DNA of 64,000 nucleotides from Rebecca billardiae RCC1528 (taxonomy: Eukaryota; Haptophyta). Position 1 is the stretch's first letter. The number at the start of each line of letters is the position of its first letter. Shown here one piece after another: positions 11,101 to 23,100 of the stretch. The translations under genes were made by a program, and so were the position numbers. The stretch spans positions 1,426,001 through 1,490,000 of the forward strand of contig OZ251235.1 of NCBI GenBank assembly GCA_965240325.2. Reading direction: 5' to 3'. Below the pieces are notes generated by a model. The model was not told the origin of the DNA and made no database searches. It saw nothing but the letters and a program-made list of their open reading frames with translations.

Positions 11101-14100
11101 AACACGATGCCGCGAGCGCCTGCGCCGCCGTGCGCGCGTCTCCGCCCGCACGCTGCGCCCAGCAAGCTCGTCCGAGCAGCGGCAGCCATTCCGTCGCCGC
11201 GCGGCGGCCATTCCGTCACCTCGCGGCGGCCATTCCGTCACCGGCCTGCAGCCACTGCTCGGCGCGCATCTCGGAGCGCGCGGCGAGGACGCCGGCGGAG
11301 ACACAGCCACGCTCGGCAAAGTCGAGCACCGATGCCGCGAGCGCCTGCGCCGCCGTGCGCGCGTCTCCGCCTGCACGCCGCGCCCAACAGCTCGTCCCAG
11401 CAGCGGCAGCCATTCCGTCGCCGCGCGGCGGCCATTCCGTCACCTCGCGGCGGCCATTCCGTCACCGGCCTGCAGCCACTGCTCGGCGCGCATCTCGGAG
11501 CGCGCGGCGAGGACGCCGGCGGAGACACAGCCACGCTCGGCAAAGTCGAGCACCGATGCCGCGAGCGCCTGCGCCGCCGTGCGCGCATCTCCGCCCGCAC
11601 GCCGCGCCCAGCAAGCTCGTCCCAGCAGCGGCAGCCATTCCGTCGCCGCGCGGCGGCCATTCCGTCGCCTCGCGGCGGCCATTCCGTCACCGGCCTGCAG
11701 CCACTGCTCGGCGCGCATCTCGGAGCGCGCGGCGAGGACGCCGGCGGAGACACAGCCACGCTCGGCAGCGTCGAGCGCCGATGCCGCGAGTGGCTGCGCC
11801 GCCGTGCGCGCGTCTCCGCCCGCACGCCGCGCCCAGCAAGCTCGTCCCAGCAGCGGCAGCCATTCCGTCGTGGCGCGGCGGCCATTCCGTCACCTCGCGG
11901 CGGCCATTCCGTCACCGGCCTGCAGCCACTGCTCGGCGCGCATCTCGGAGCGCGCGGCGAGGACGCCGGCGGAGACACAGCCACGCCCGACAGCGTCGAG
12001 CGCCGATGCCGCGAGCGGCTGCGCCGCCGTGCGCGCGTCTCCGCCCGGACGCCGCGCCCAGCAAGCTCGTCCCAGCAGCGGCAGCCATTCCGTCGCCGCG
12101 CGGCGGCCATTCCGTCACCTCGCGGCGGCCATTCCGTCACTGGCCTGCAGCCACTGCTCGGCGCGCATCTCGGAGCGCGCGGCGAGGACGCCGGCGGAGA
12201 CACAGCCACGCTCGTCAACGTCGAGCGCCGATGCCGCGAGCGGCTGCGCCGCCGTGCGCGCGTCTCCGCCCGCACGTTGCGCCCAGCAAGCTCGTCCCAG
12301 CAGCGGCAGCCATTCCGTCGCCGCGCGGCGGCCATTCCGTCACCTCGCGGCGGCCATTCCGTCACCGGCCTGCAGCCACTGCTCGGCGCGCATCTCGGAG
12401 CGCGCGGCGAGGACGCCGGCGGAGACACAGCCACGCTCGGCAAAGTCGAGCCCCGATGCCGCGAGCGGCTGCGCCGCCGTGCGCGCGTCTCCGCCTGCAC
12501 GCCGCGCCCAACAGCTCGTCCCAGCAGCGGCAGCCATTCCGTCGCCGCGCGGCGGCCATTCCGTCACCTCGCGGCGGCCATTCCGTCACCGGCCTGCAGC
12601 CACTGCTCGGCGCGCATCTCGGAGCGCGCGGCGAGGACGCCGGCGGAGACACAGCCACGCTCGGCAAAGTCGAGCACCGATGCCGCGAGCGCCTGCGCCG
12701 CCGTGCGCGCGTCTCCGCCCGCACGCCGCGCCCAGCAAGCTCGTCCCAGCAGCGGCAGCCATTCCGTCGCCGCGCGGCGGCCATTCCGTCACCTCGCGGC
12801 GGCCATTCCGTCACCGGCCTGCAGCCACTGCTCGGCGCGCATCTCGGAGCGCGCGGCGAGGACGCCGGCGGAGACACAGCCACGCTCGGCAACGTCGAGC
12901 GCCGATGCCGCGAGCGGCTGCGCCGCCGTGCGCGCGTCTCCGCCCGCACGCCGCGCCCAGCAAGCTCGTCCCAGCAGCGGCAGCCATTCCGTCGCCGCGC
13001 GGCGGCCATTCCGTCACCTCGCGGCGGCCATTCCGTCACCGGCCTGCAGCCACTGCTCGGCGCGCATCTCGGAGCGCGCGGCGAGGACGCCGGCGGAGAC
13101 ACAGCCACGCTCGGCAAAGTCGAGCACCGATGCCGCGAGCGGCTGCGCCGCCGTGCGCGCGTCTCCGCCTGCACGCCGCGCCCAACAGCTCGTCCCAGCA
13201 GCGGCAGCCATTCCGTCGCCGCGCGGCGGCCATTCCGTCACCTCGCGGCGGCCATTCCGTCACCGGCCTGCAGCCACTGCTCGGCGCGCATCTCGGAGCG
13301 CGCGGCGAGGACGCCGGCGGAGACACAGCCACGCTCGGCAAAGTCGAGCACCGATGCCGCGAGCGCCTGCGCCGCCGTGCGCGCATCTCCGCCCGCACGC
13401 CGCGCCCAGCAAGCTCGTCCCAGCAGCGGCAGCCATTCCGTCGCCGCGCGGCGGCCATTCCGTCACCTCGCGGCGGCCATTCCGTCACCGGCCTGCAGCC
13501 ACTGCTCGGCGCGCATCTCGGAGCGCGCGGCGAGGACGCCGGCGGAGACACAGCCACGCTCGGCAACGTCGAGCCCCGATGCCGCCAGCGGCTGCGCCGC
13601 CGTGCGCGCGTCTCCGCCCACACGCCGCGCCCAACAAGCTCGTCCCAGCAGCGGCAGCCATTCCGTCGCCGCGCGGCGGCCATTCCGTCACCTCGCGGCG
13701 GCCATTCCGTCACCGGCCTGCAGCCACTGCTCGGCGCGCATCTCGGAGCGCGCGGCGAGGACGCCGGCGGAGACACAGCCACGCTCGGCAAAGTCGAGCA
13801 CCGATGCCGCGAGCGCCTGCGCCGCCGTGCGCGCGTCTCCGCCTGCACGCCGCGCCCAACAGCTCGTCCCAGCAGCGGCAGCCATTCCGTCGCCGCGCGG
13901 CGGCCATTCCGTCACCTCGCGGCGGCCATTCCGTCACCGGCCTGCAGCCACTGCCCGGCGCGCATCTCGGAGCGCGCGGCGAGGACGCCGGCGGAGACAC
14001 AGCCACGCTCGGCAGCGTCGAGCGCCGATGCCGCGAGTGGCTGCGCCGCCGTGCGCGCGTCTCCGCCCGCACGCCGCGCCCAGCAAGCTCCTCCCAGCAG

Positions 14101-17100
14101 CGGCAGCCATTCCGTCGTGGCGCGGCGGCCATTCCGTCACCTCGCGGCGGCCATTCCGTCACCGGCCTGCAGCCACTGCTCGGCGCGCATCTCGGAGCGC
14201 GCGGCGAGGACGCCGGCGGAGACACAGCCACGCCCGACAGCGTCGAGCGCCGATGCCGCGAGCGGCTGCGCCGCCGTGCGCGCGTCTCCGCCCGCACGCC
14301 GCGCCCAGCAAGCTCGTCCCAGCAGCGGCAGCCATTCCGTCGCCGCGCGGCGGCCATTCCGTCACCTCGCGGCGGCCATTCCGTCACCGGCCTGCAGCCA
14401 CTGCTCGGCGCGCATCTCGGAGCGCGCGGCGAGGACGCCGGCGGAGACACAGCCACGCTCGTCAAAGTCGAGCGCCGATGCCGCGAGCGGCTGCGCCGCC
14501 GTGCGCGCGTCTCCGCCCGCACGTTGCGCCCAGCAAGCTCGTCCCAGCAGCGGCAGCCATTCCGTCGCCGCGCGGCGGCCATTCCGTCACCTCGCGGCGG
14601 CCATTCCGTCACCGGCCTGCAGCCACTGCTCGGCGCGCATCTCGGAGCGCGCGGCGAGGACGCCGGCGGAGACACAGCCACGCTCGGCAAAGTCGAGCAC
14701 CGATGCCGCGAGCGGCTGCGCCGCCGTGCGCGCGTCTCCGCCTGCACGCTGCGCCCAACAGCTCGTCCCAGCAGCGGCAGCCATTCCGTCGCCGCGCGGC
14801 GGCCATTCCGTCACCTCGCGGCGGCCATTCCGTCACCGGCCTGCAGCCACTGCTCGGCGCGCATCTCGGAGCGCGCGGCGAGAACGCCGGCGGAGACACA
14901 GCCACGCTTGGCAAGGTCGAGCCCCGATGCCGCCAGCGGCTGCGCCGCCGTGCGCGCGTCTCCGCCTGCACGCTGCGCCCAACAGCTCGTCCCAGCAGCG
15001 GCAGCCATTCCGTCGCCGCGCGGCGGCCATTCCGTCACCTCGCGGCGGCCATTCCGTCACCGGCCTGCAGCCACTGCTCGGCGCGCATCTCGGAGCGCGC
15101 GGCGAGAACGCCGGCGGAGACACAGCCACGCTTGGCAAGGTCGAGCCCCGATGCCGCCAGCGGCTGCGCCGCCGTGCGCGCGTCTCCGCCTGCACGCCGC
15201 GCCCAACAGCTCGTCCCAGCAGCGGCAGCCATTCCGTCGCCGCGCGGCGGCCATTCCGTCACCTCGCGGCGGCCATTCCGTCACCGGCCTGCAGCCACTG
15301 CTCGGCGCGCATCTCGGAGCGCGCGGCGAGGACGCCGGCGGAGACACAGCCACGCTCGGCAACGTCGAGCACCGATGCCGCCAGCGGCTGCGCCGCCGTG
15401 CGCGCGTTTCCGCCCGCACGCCGCGCCCAGCAAGCTCGTCCCAGCAGCGGCAGCCATTCCGTCGCCGCGCGGCGGCCATTCCGTCACCTCGCGGCGGCCA
15501 TTCCGTCACCGGCCTGCAGCCACTGCTCGGCGCGCATCTCGGAGCGCGCGGCGAGGACGCCGGCGGAGACACAGCCACGCTCGGCAAAGTCAAGCACCGA
15601 TGCCGCGAGCGCCTGCGCCGCCGTGCGCGCGTCTCCGCCCGCACGCCGCGCCCAGCAAGCTCGTCCCAGCAGCGGCAGCCATTCCGTCGCCGCGCGGCGG
15701 CCATTCCGTCACCTCGCGGCGGCCATTCCGTCACCGGCCTGCAGCCACTGCTCGGCGCGCATCTCGGAGCGCGCGGCGAGGACGCCGGCGGAGACACAGC
15801 CACGCTTGGCAAGGTCGAGCACCGATGCCGCCAGCGGCTGCGCCGCCGTGCGCGCGTCTCCGCCTGCACGCCGCGCCCAACAGCTCGTCCCAGCAGCGGC
15901 AGCCATTCCGTCGCCGCGCGGCGGCCATTCCGTCACCTCGCGGCGGCCATTCCGTCACCGGCCTGCAGCCACTGCTCGGCGCGCATCTCGGAGCGCGCGG
16001 CGAGGACGCCGGCGGAGACACAGCCACGCTCGGCAAGGTCGAGCCCCGATGCCGCCAGCGGCTGCGCCGCCGTGCGCGCGTCTCCGCCTGCACGCCGCGC
16101 CCAACAGCTCGTCCCAGCAGCGGCAGCCATTCCGTCGCCGCGCGGCGGCCATTCCGTCACCTCGCGGCGGCCATTCCGTCACCGGCCTGCAGCCACTGCT
16201 CGGCGCGCATCTCGGAGCGCGCGGCGAGGACGCCGGCGGAGACACAGCCACGCTCGACAGCGTCGAGCGCCGATGCCGCGAGCGGCTGCGCCGCCGTGCG
16301 CGCGTCTCCGCCCGCACGCCGCGCCCAGCAAGCTCGTCCCAGCAGCGGCAGCCATTCCGTCGCCGCGCGGCGGCCATTCCGTCACCTCGCGGCGGCCATT
16401 CCGTCACCGGCCTGCAGCCACTGCTCGGCGCGCATCTCGGAGCGCGCGGCGAGGACGCCGGCGGAGACACAGCCACGCTCGTCAAAGTCAAGCGCCGATG
16501 CCGCGAGCGGCTGCGCCGCCGTGCGCGCGTCTCCGCCCGCACGTTGCGCCCAGCAAGCTCGTCCCAGCAGCGGCAGCCATTCCGTCGCCGCGCGGCGGCC
16601 ATTCCGTCACCTCGCGGCGGCCATTCCGTCACCGGCCTGCAGCCACTGCTCGGCGCGCATCTCGGAGCGCGCGGCGAGGACGCCGGCGGAGACACAGCCA
16701 CGCTTGGCAAGGTCGAGCCCCGATGCCGCCAGCGGCTGCGCCGCCGTGCGCGCGTCTCCGCCTGCACGCCGCGCCCAACAGCTCGTCCCAGCAGCGGCAG
16801 CCATTCCGTCGCCGCGCGGCGGCCATTCCGTCACCTCGCGGCGGCCATTCCGTCACCGGCCTGCAGCCACTGCTCGGCGCGCATCTCGGAGCGCGCGGCG
16901 AGGACGCCGGCGGAGACACAGCCACGCTCGGCAAAGTCGAGCGCCGATGCCGCGAGCGGCTGCGCCGCCGTGCGCGCGTCTCCGCCCGCACGCCGCGCCC
17001 AACAGCTCGTCACAGCAGCGGCAGCCATTCCGTCGCCGCGCGGCGGCCATTCCGTCACCTCGCGGCGGCCATTCATTCCGTCACCGGCCTGCAGCCACTG

Positions 17101-20100
17101 CTCGGCGCGCATCTCGGAGCGCGCGGCGAGGACGCCGGCGGAGACACAGCCACGCTCGGCAACGTCGAGCACCGATGCCGCCAGCGGCTGCGCCGCCGTG
17201 CGCGCGTCTCCGCCCGCACGCCGCGCCCAGCAAGCTCGTCCCAGCAGCGGCAGCCATTCCGTCGCCGCGCGGCGGCCATTCCGTCACCTCGCGGCGGCCA
17301 TTCCGTCACCGGCCTGCAGCCACTGCTCGGCGCGCATCTCGGAGCGCGCGGCGAGGACGCCGGCGGAGACACAGCCTCGCTCGGCAAAGTCGAGCGCCGA
17401 TGCCGCGAGCGCCTGCGCCGCCGTGCGCGCGTCTCCGCCCGCACGTTGCGCCCAGCAAGCTCGTCCGAGCAGCGGCAGCCATTCCGTCGCCGCGCGGCGG
17501 CCATTCCGTCACCTCGCGGCGGCCATTCCGTCACCGGCCTGCAGCCACTGCTCGGCGCGCATCTCGGAGCGCGCGGCGAGGACGCCGGCGGAGACAGAGC
17601 CATGCTCGGCTAAGTCAAGCGCCGATGCCGCGAGCGGCTGCGCCGCCGTGCGCGCGTCTCCGCCCGCACGCCGCGCCCAGCAAGCTCGTCCCAGCAGCGG
17701 CAGCCATTCCGTCGCCGCGCGGCGGCCATTCCGTCACCTCGCGGCGGCCATTCCGTCACCGGCCTGCAGCCACTGCTCGGCGCGCATCTCGGAGCGCGCG
17801 GCGAGGACGCCGGCGGAGACACAGCCACGCTCGGCAAAGTCAAGCGCCGATGCCGCGAGCGGCTGCGCCGCCGTGCGCGCGTCTCCGCCCGCACGCCGCG
17901 CCCAGCAAGCTCGTCCCAGCAGCGGCAGTCATTCCGTCGCCGCGCGGCGGCCATTCCGTCACCTCGCGGCGGCCATTCCGTCACCGGCCTGCAGCCACTG
18001 CTCGGCGCGCATCTCGGAGCGCGCGGCGAGGACGCCGGCGGAGACACGGCCACGCTCGGCAAAGTCAAGCACCGATGCCGCGAGCGCCTGCGCCGCCGTG
18101 CGCGCGTCTCCGCCCGCACGCCGCGCCCAGCAAGCTCGTCCCAGCAGCGGCAGCCATTCCGTCGCCCCGCGGCGGCCATTCCGTCACCTCGCGGCGGCCA
18201 TTCCGTCACCGGCCTGCAGCCACTGCTCGGCGCGCATCTCGGAGCGCGCGGCGAGGACGCCGGCGGAGACACAGCCTCGCTCGGCAAAGTCAAGCGCCGA
18301 TGCCGCGAGCGGCTGCGCCGCCGTGCGCGCGTCTCCGCCCGCACGCTGCGCCCAGCAAGCTCGTCCGAGCAGCGGCAGCCATTCCGTCGCCGCGCGGCGG
18401 CCATTCCGTCACCTCGCGGCGGCCATTCCGTCACCGGCCTGCAGCCACTGCTCGGCGCGCATCTCGGAGCGCGCGGCGAGGACGCCGGCGGAGACACAGC
18501 CTCGCTCGGCAAAGTCAAGCGCCGATGCCGCGAGCGCCTGCGCCGCCGTGCGCGCGTCTCCGCCCGCACGTTGCGCCCAGCAAGCTCGTCCGAGCAGCGG
18601 CAGCCATTCCGTCGCCGCGCGGCGGCCATTCCGTCACCTCGCGGCGGCCATTCCGTCACCGGCCTGCAGCCACTGCTCGGCGCGCATCTCGGAGCGCGCG
18701 GCGAGGACGCCGGCGGAGACACAGCCTCGCTCGGCAAAGTCGAGCGCCGATGCCGCGAGCGGCTGCGCCGCCGTGCGCGCGTCTCCGCCCGCACGCTGCG
18801 CCCAGCAAGCTCGTCCGAGCAGCGGCAGCCATTCCGTCGCCGCGCGGCGGCCATTCCGTCACCTCGCGGCGGCCATTCCGTCACCGGCCTGCAGCCACTG
18901 CTCGGCGCGCATCTCGGAGCGCGCGGCGAGGACGCCGGCGGAGACACAGCCTCGCTCGGCAAAGTCAAGCGCCGATGCCGCGAGCGCCTGCGCCGCCGTG
19001 CGCGCGTCTCCGCCCGCACGTTGCGCCCAGCAAGCTCGTCCGAGCAGCGGCAGCCATTCCGTCGCCGCGCGGCGGCCATTCCGTCACCTCGCGGCGGCCA
19101 TTCCGTCACCGGCCTGCAGCCACTGCTCGGCGCGCATCTCGGAGCGCGCGGCGAGGACGCCGGCGGAGACACAGCCACGCTTGGCAAGGTCGAGCCCCGA
19201 TGCCGCCAGCGGCTGCGCCGCCGTGCGCGCGTCTCCGCCCGCACGCCGCGCCCAGCAAGCTCGTCCCAGCAGCGGCAGCCATTCCGTCGCCGCGCGGCGG
19301 CCATTCCGTCACCTCGCGGCGGCCATTCCGTCACCGGCCTGCAGCCACTGCTCGGCGCGCATCTCGGAGCGCGCGGCGAGGACGCCGGCGGAGACACGGC
19401 CACGCTCGGCAAAGTCGAGCGCCGATGCCACCAGAGGCTGCGCCGCCGTGCGCGCGTCTCCGCCCGCACGCCGCGCCCAGCAAGCTCGTCCCAGCAGCGA
19501 CAGCCATTCCGTCGCCGCGCGGCGGCCATTCCGTCACCGGCCTGCAGCCACTGCTCGGCGCGCATCTCGGAGCGCGCGGCGAGGACGCCGGCGGAGACAC
19601 AGCCTCGCTCGGCAAAGTCAAGCGCCGATGCCGCGAGCGGCTGCGCCGCCGTGCGCGCGTCTCCGCCCGCACGCTGCGCCCAGCAAGCTCGTCCGAGCAG
19701 CGGCAGCCATTCCGTCGCCGCGCGGCGGCCATTCCGTCACCTCGCGGCGGCCATTCCGTCACCGGCCTGCAGCCACTGCTCGGCGCGCATCTCGGAGCGC
19801 GCGGCGAGGACGCCGGCGGAGACACAGCCTCGCTCGGCAAAGTCAAGCGCCGATGCCGCGAGCGCCTGCGCCGCCGTGCGCGCGTCTCCGCCCGCACGTT
19901 GCGCCCAGCAAGCTCGTCCGAGCAGCGGCAGCCATTCCGTCGCCGCGCGGCGGCCATTCCGTCACCTCGCGGCGGCCATTCCGTCACCGGCCTGCAGCCA
20001 CTGCTCGGCGCGCATCTCGGAGCGCGCGGCGAGGACGCCGGCGGAGACACAGCCACGCTCGGCAAAGTCAAGCGCCGATGCCGCGAGCGGCTGCGCCGCC

Positions 20101-23100
20101 GTGCGCGCGTCTCCGCCCGCACGTTGCGCCCAGCAAGCTCGTCCCAGCAGCGGCAGCCATTCCGTCGCCGCGCGGCGGCCATTCCGTCACCTCGCGGCGG
20201 CCATTCCGTCACCGGCCTGCAGCCACTGCTCGGCGCGCATCTCGGAGCGCGCGGCGAGGACGCCGGCGGAGACACAGCCTCGCTCGGCAAAGTCAAGCGC
20301 CGATGCCGCGAGCGCCTGCGCCGCCGTGCGCGCGTCTCCGCCCGCACGTTGCGCCCAGCAAGCTCGTCCGAGCAGCGGCAGCCATTCCGTCGCCGCGCGG
20401 CGGCCATTCCGTCACCTCGCGGCGGCCATTCCGTCACCGGCCTGCAGCCACTGCTCGGCGCGCATCTCGGAGCGCGCGGCGAGGACGCCGGCGGAGACAC
20501 AGCCACGCTTGGCAAGGTCGAGCCCCGATGCCGCCAGCGGCTGCGCCGCCGTGCGCGCGTCTCCGCCCGCACGCCGCGCCCAGCAAGCTCGTCCCAGCAG
20601 CGGCAGTCATTCCGTCGCCGCGCGGCGGCCATTCCGTCACCTCGCGGCGGCCATTCCGTCACCGGCCTGCAGCCACTGCTCGGCGCGCATCTCGGAGCGC
20701 GCGGCGAGGACGCCGGCGGAGACACGGCCACGCTCGGCAAAGTCGAGCGCCGATGCCACCAGAGGCTGCGCCGCCGTGCGCGCGTCTCCGCCCGCACGCC
20801 GCGCCCAGCAAGCTCGTCCCAGCAGCGACAGCCATTCCGTCGCCGCGCGGCGGCCATTCCGTCACCGGCCTGCAGCCACTGCTCGGCGCGCATCTCGGAG
20901 CGCGCGGCGAGGACGCCGGCGGAGACACAGCCTCGCTCGGCAAAGTCAAGCGCCGATGCCGCGAGCGGCTGCGCCGCCGTGCGCGCGTCTCCGCCCGCAC
21001 GCTGCGCCCAGCAAGCTCGTCCGAGCAGCGGCAGCCATTCCGTCGCCGCGCGGCGGCCATTCCGTCACCTCGCGGCGGCCATTCCGTCACCGGCCTGCAG
21101 CCACTGCTCGGCGCGCATCTCGGAGCGCGCGGCGAGGACGCCGGCGGAGACACAGCCTCGCTCGGCAAAGTCAAGCGCCGATGCCGCGAGCGCCTGCGCC
21201 GCCGTGCGCGCGTCTCCGCCCGCACGTTGCGCCCAGCAAGCTCGTCCGAGCAGCGGCAGCCATTCCGTCGCCGCGCGGCGGCCATTCCGTCACCTCGCGG
21301 CGGCCATTCCGTCACCGGCCTGCAGCCACTGCTCGGCGCGCATCTCGGAGCGCGCGGCGAGGACGCCGGCGGAGACACAGCCACGCTCGGCAAAGTCAAG
21401 CGCCGATGCCGCGAGCGGCTGCGCCGCCGTGCGCGCGTCTCCGCCCGCACGTTGCGCCCAGCAAGCTCGTCCCAGCAGCGGCAGCCATTCCGTCGCCGCG
21501 CGGCGGCCATTCCGTCACCTCGCGGCAGCCATTCCGTCACCGGCCTGCAGCCACTGCTCGGCGCGCATCTCGGAGCGCGCGGCGAGGACGCCGGCGGAGA
21601 CACAGCCACGCTCGGCAACGTCGAGCACCGATGCCGCGAGCGGCTGCGCCGCCGTGCGCGCGTCTCCGCCCGCACGCCGCGCCCAGCAAGCTCGTCCCAG
21701 CAGCGGCAGCCATTCCGTCGCCGCGCGGCGGCCATTCCGTCACCTCGCGGCGGCCATTCCGTCACCGGCCTGCAGCCACTGCTCGGCGCGCATCTCGGAG
21801 CGCGCGGCGAGGACGCCGGCGGAGACACAGCCACGCTCGGCAAAGTCGAGCGCCGATGCCGCGAGCGGCTGCGCCGCCGTGCGCGCGTCTCCGCCCGCAC
21901 GCCGCGCCCAGCAAGCTCGTCCGAGCAGCGGCAGCCATTCCGTCGCCGCGCGGCGGCCATTCCGTCACCTCGCGGCGGCCATTCCGTCACCGGCCTGCAG
22001 CCACTGCTCGGCGCGCATCTCGGAGCGCGCGGCGAGGACGCCGGCGGAGACACAGCCACGCTCGGCAAAGTCGAGCACCGATACCGCGAGCGGCTGCGCC
22101 GCCGTGCGCGCGTCTCCGCCTGCACGCCGCGCCCAACAGCTCGTCCCAGCAGCGGCAGCCATTCCGTCGCCGCGCGGCGGCCATTCCATCACCTCGCGGC
22201 GGCCATTCCGTCACCGGCCTGCAGCCACTGCTCGGCGCGCATCTCGGAGCGCGCGGCGAGGACGCCGGCGGAGACACAGCCACGCTCGGCAGCGTCGAGC
22301 GCCGATACCGCGAGCGGCTGCGCCGCCGTGCGCGCGTCTCCGCCCGCACGCTGCGCCCAGCAAGCTCGTCCGAGCAGCGGCAGCCATTCCGTCGCCGCGC
22401 GGCGGCCATTCCGTCACCTCGCGGCGGCCATTCCGTCACCGGCCTGCAGCCACTGCTCGGCGCGCATCTCGGAGCGCGCGGCGAGGACGCCGGCGGAGAC
22501 ACAGCCACGCTCGGCAAAGTCAAGCGCCGATGCCGCGAGCGCCTGCGCCGCCGTGCGCGCGTCTCCGCCCGCACGTTGCGCCCAGCAAGCTCGTCCGAGC
22601 AGCGGCAGCCATTCCGTCGCCGCGCGGCGGCCATTCCGTCACCTCGCGGCGGCCATTCCGTCACCGGCCTGCAGCCACTGCTCGGCGCGCATCTCGGAGC
22701 GCGCGGCGAGGACGCCGGCGGAGACACAGCCACGCTCGGCAAAGTCAAGCGCCGATGCCGCGAGCGCCTGCGCCGCCGTGCGCGCGTCTCCGCCCGCACG
22801 TTGCGCCCAGCAAGCTCGTCCGAGCAGCGGCAGCCATTCCGTCGCCGCGCGGCGGCCATTCCGTCACCTCGCGGCGGCCATTCCGTCACCGGCCTGCAGC
22901 CACTGCTCGGCGCGCATCTCGGAGCGCGCGGCGAGGACGCCGGCGGAGACACAGCCACGCTCGGCAGCGTCGGGCCCCGATGCCGCGAGCGGCTGCGCCG
23001 CCGTGCGCGCGTCTCCGCCTGCACGCCGCGCCCAGCAAGCTCGTCCCAGCAGCGGCAGCCATTCCGTCGCCGCGCGGCGGCCATTCCGTCACCTCGCGGC

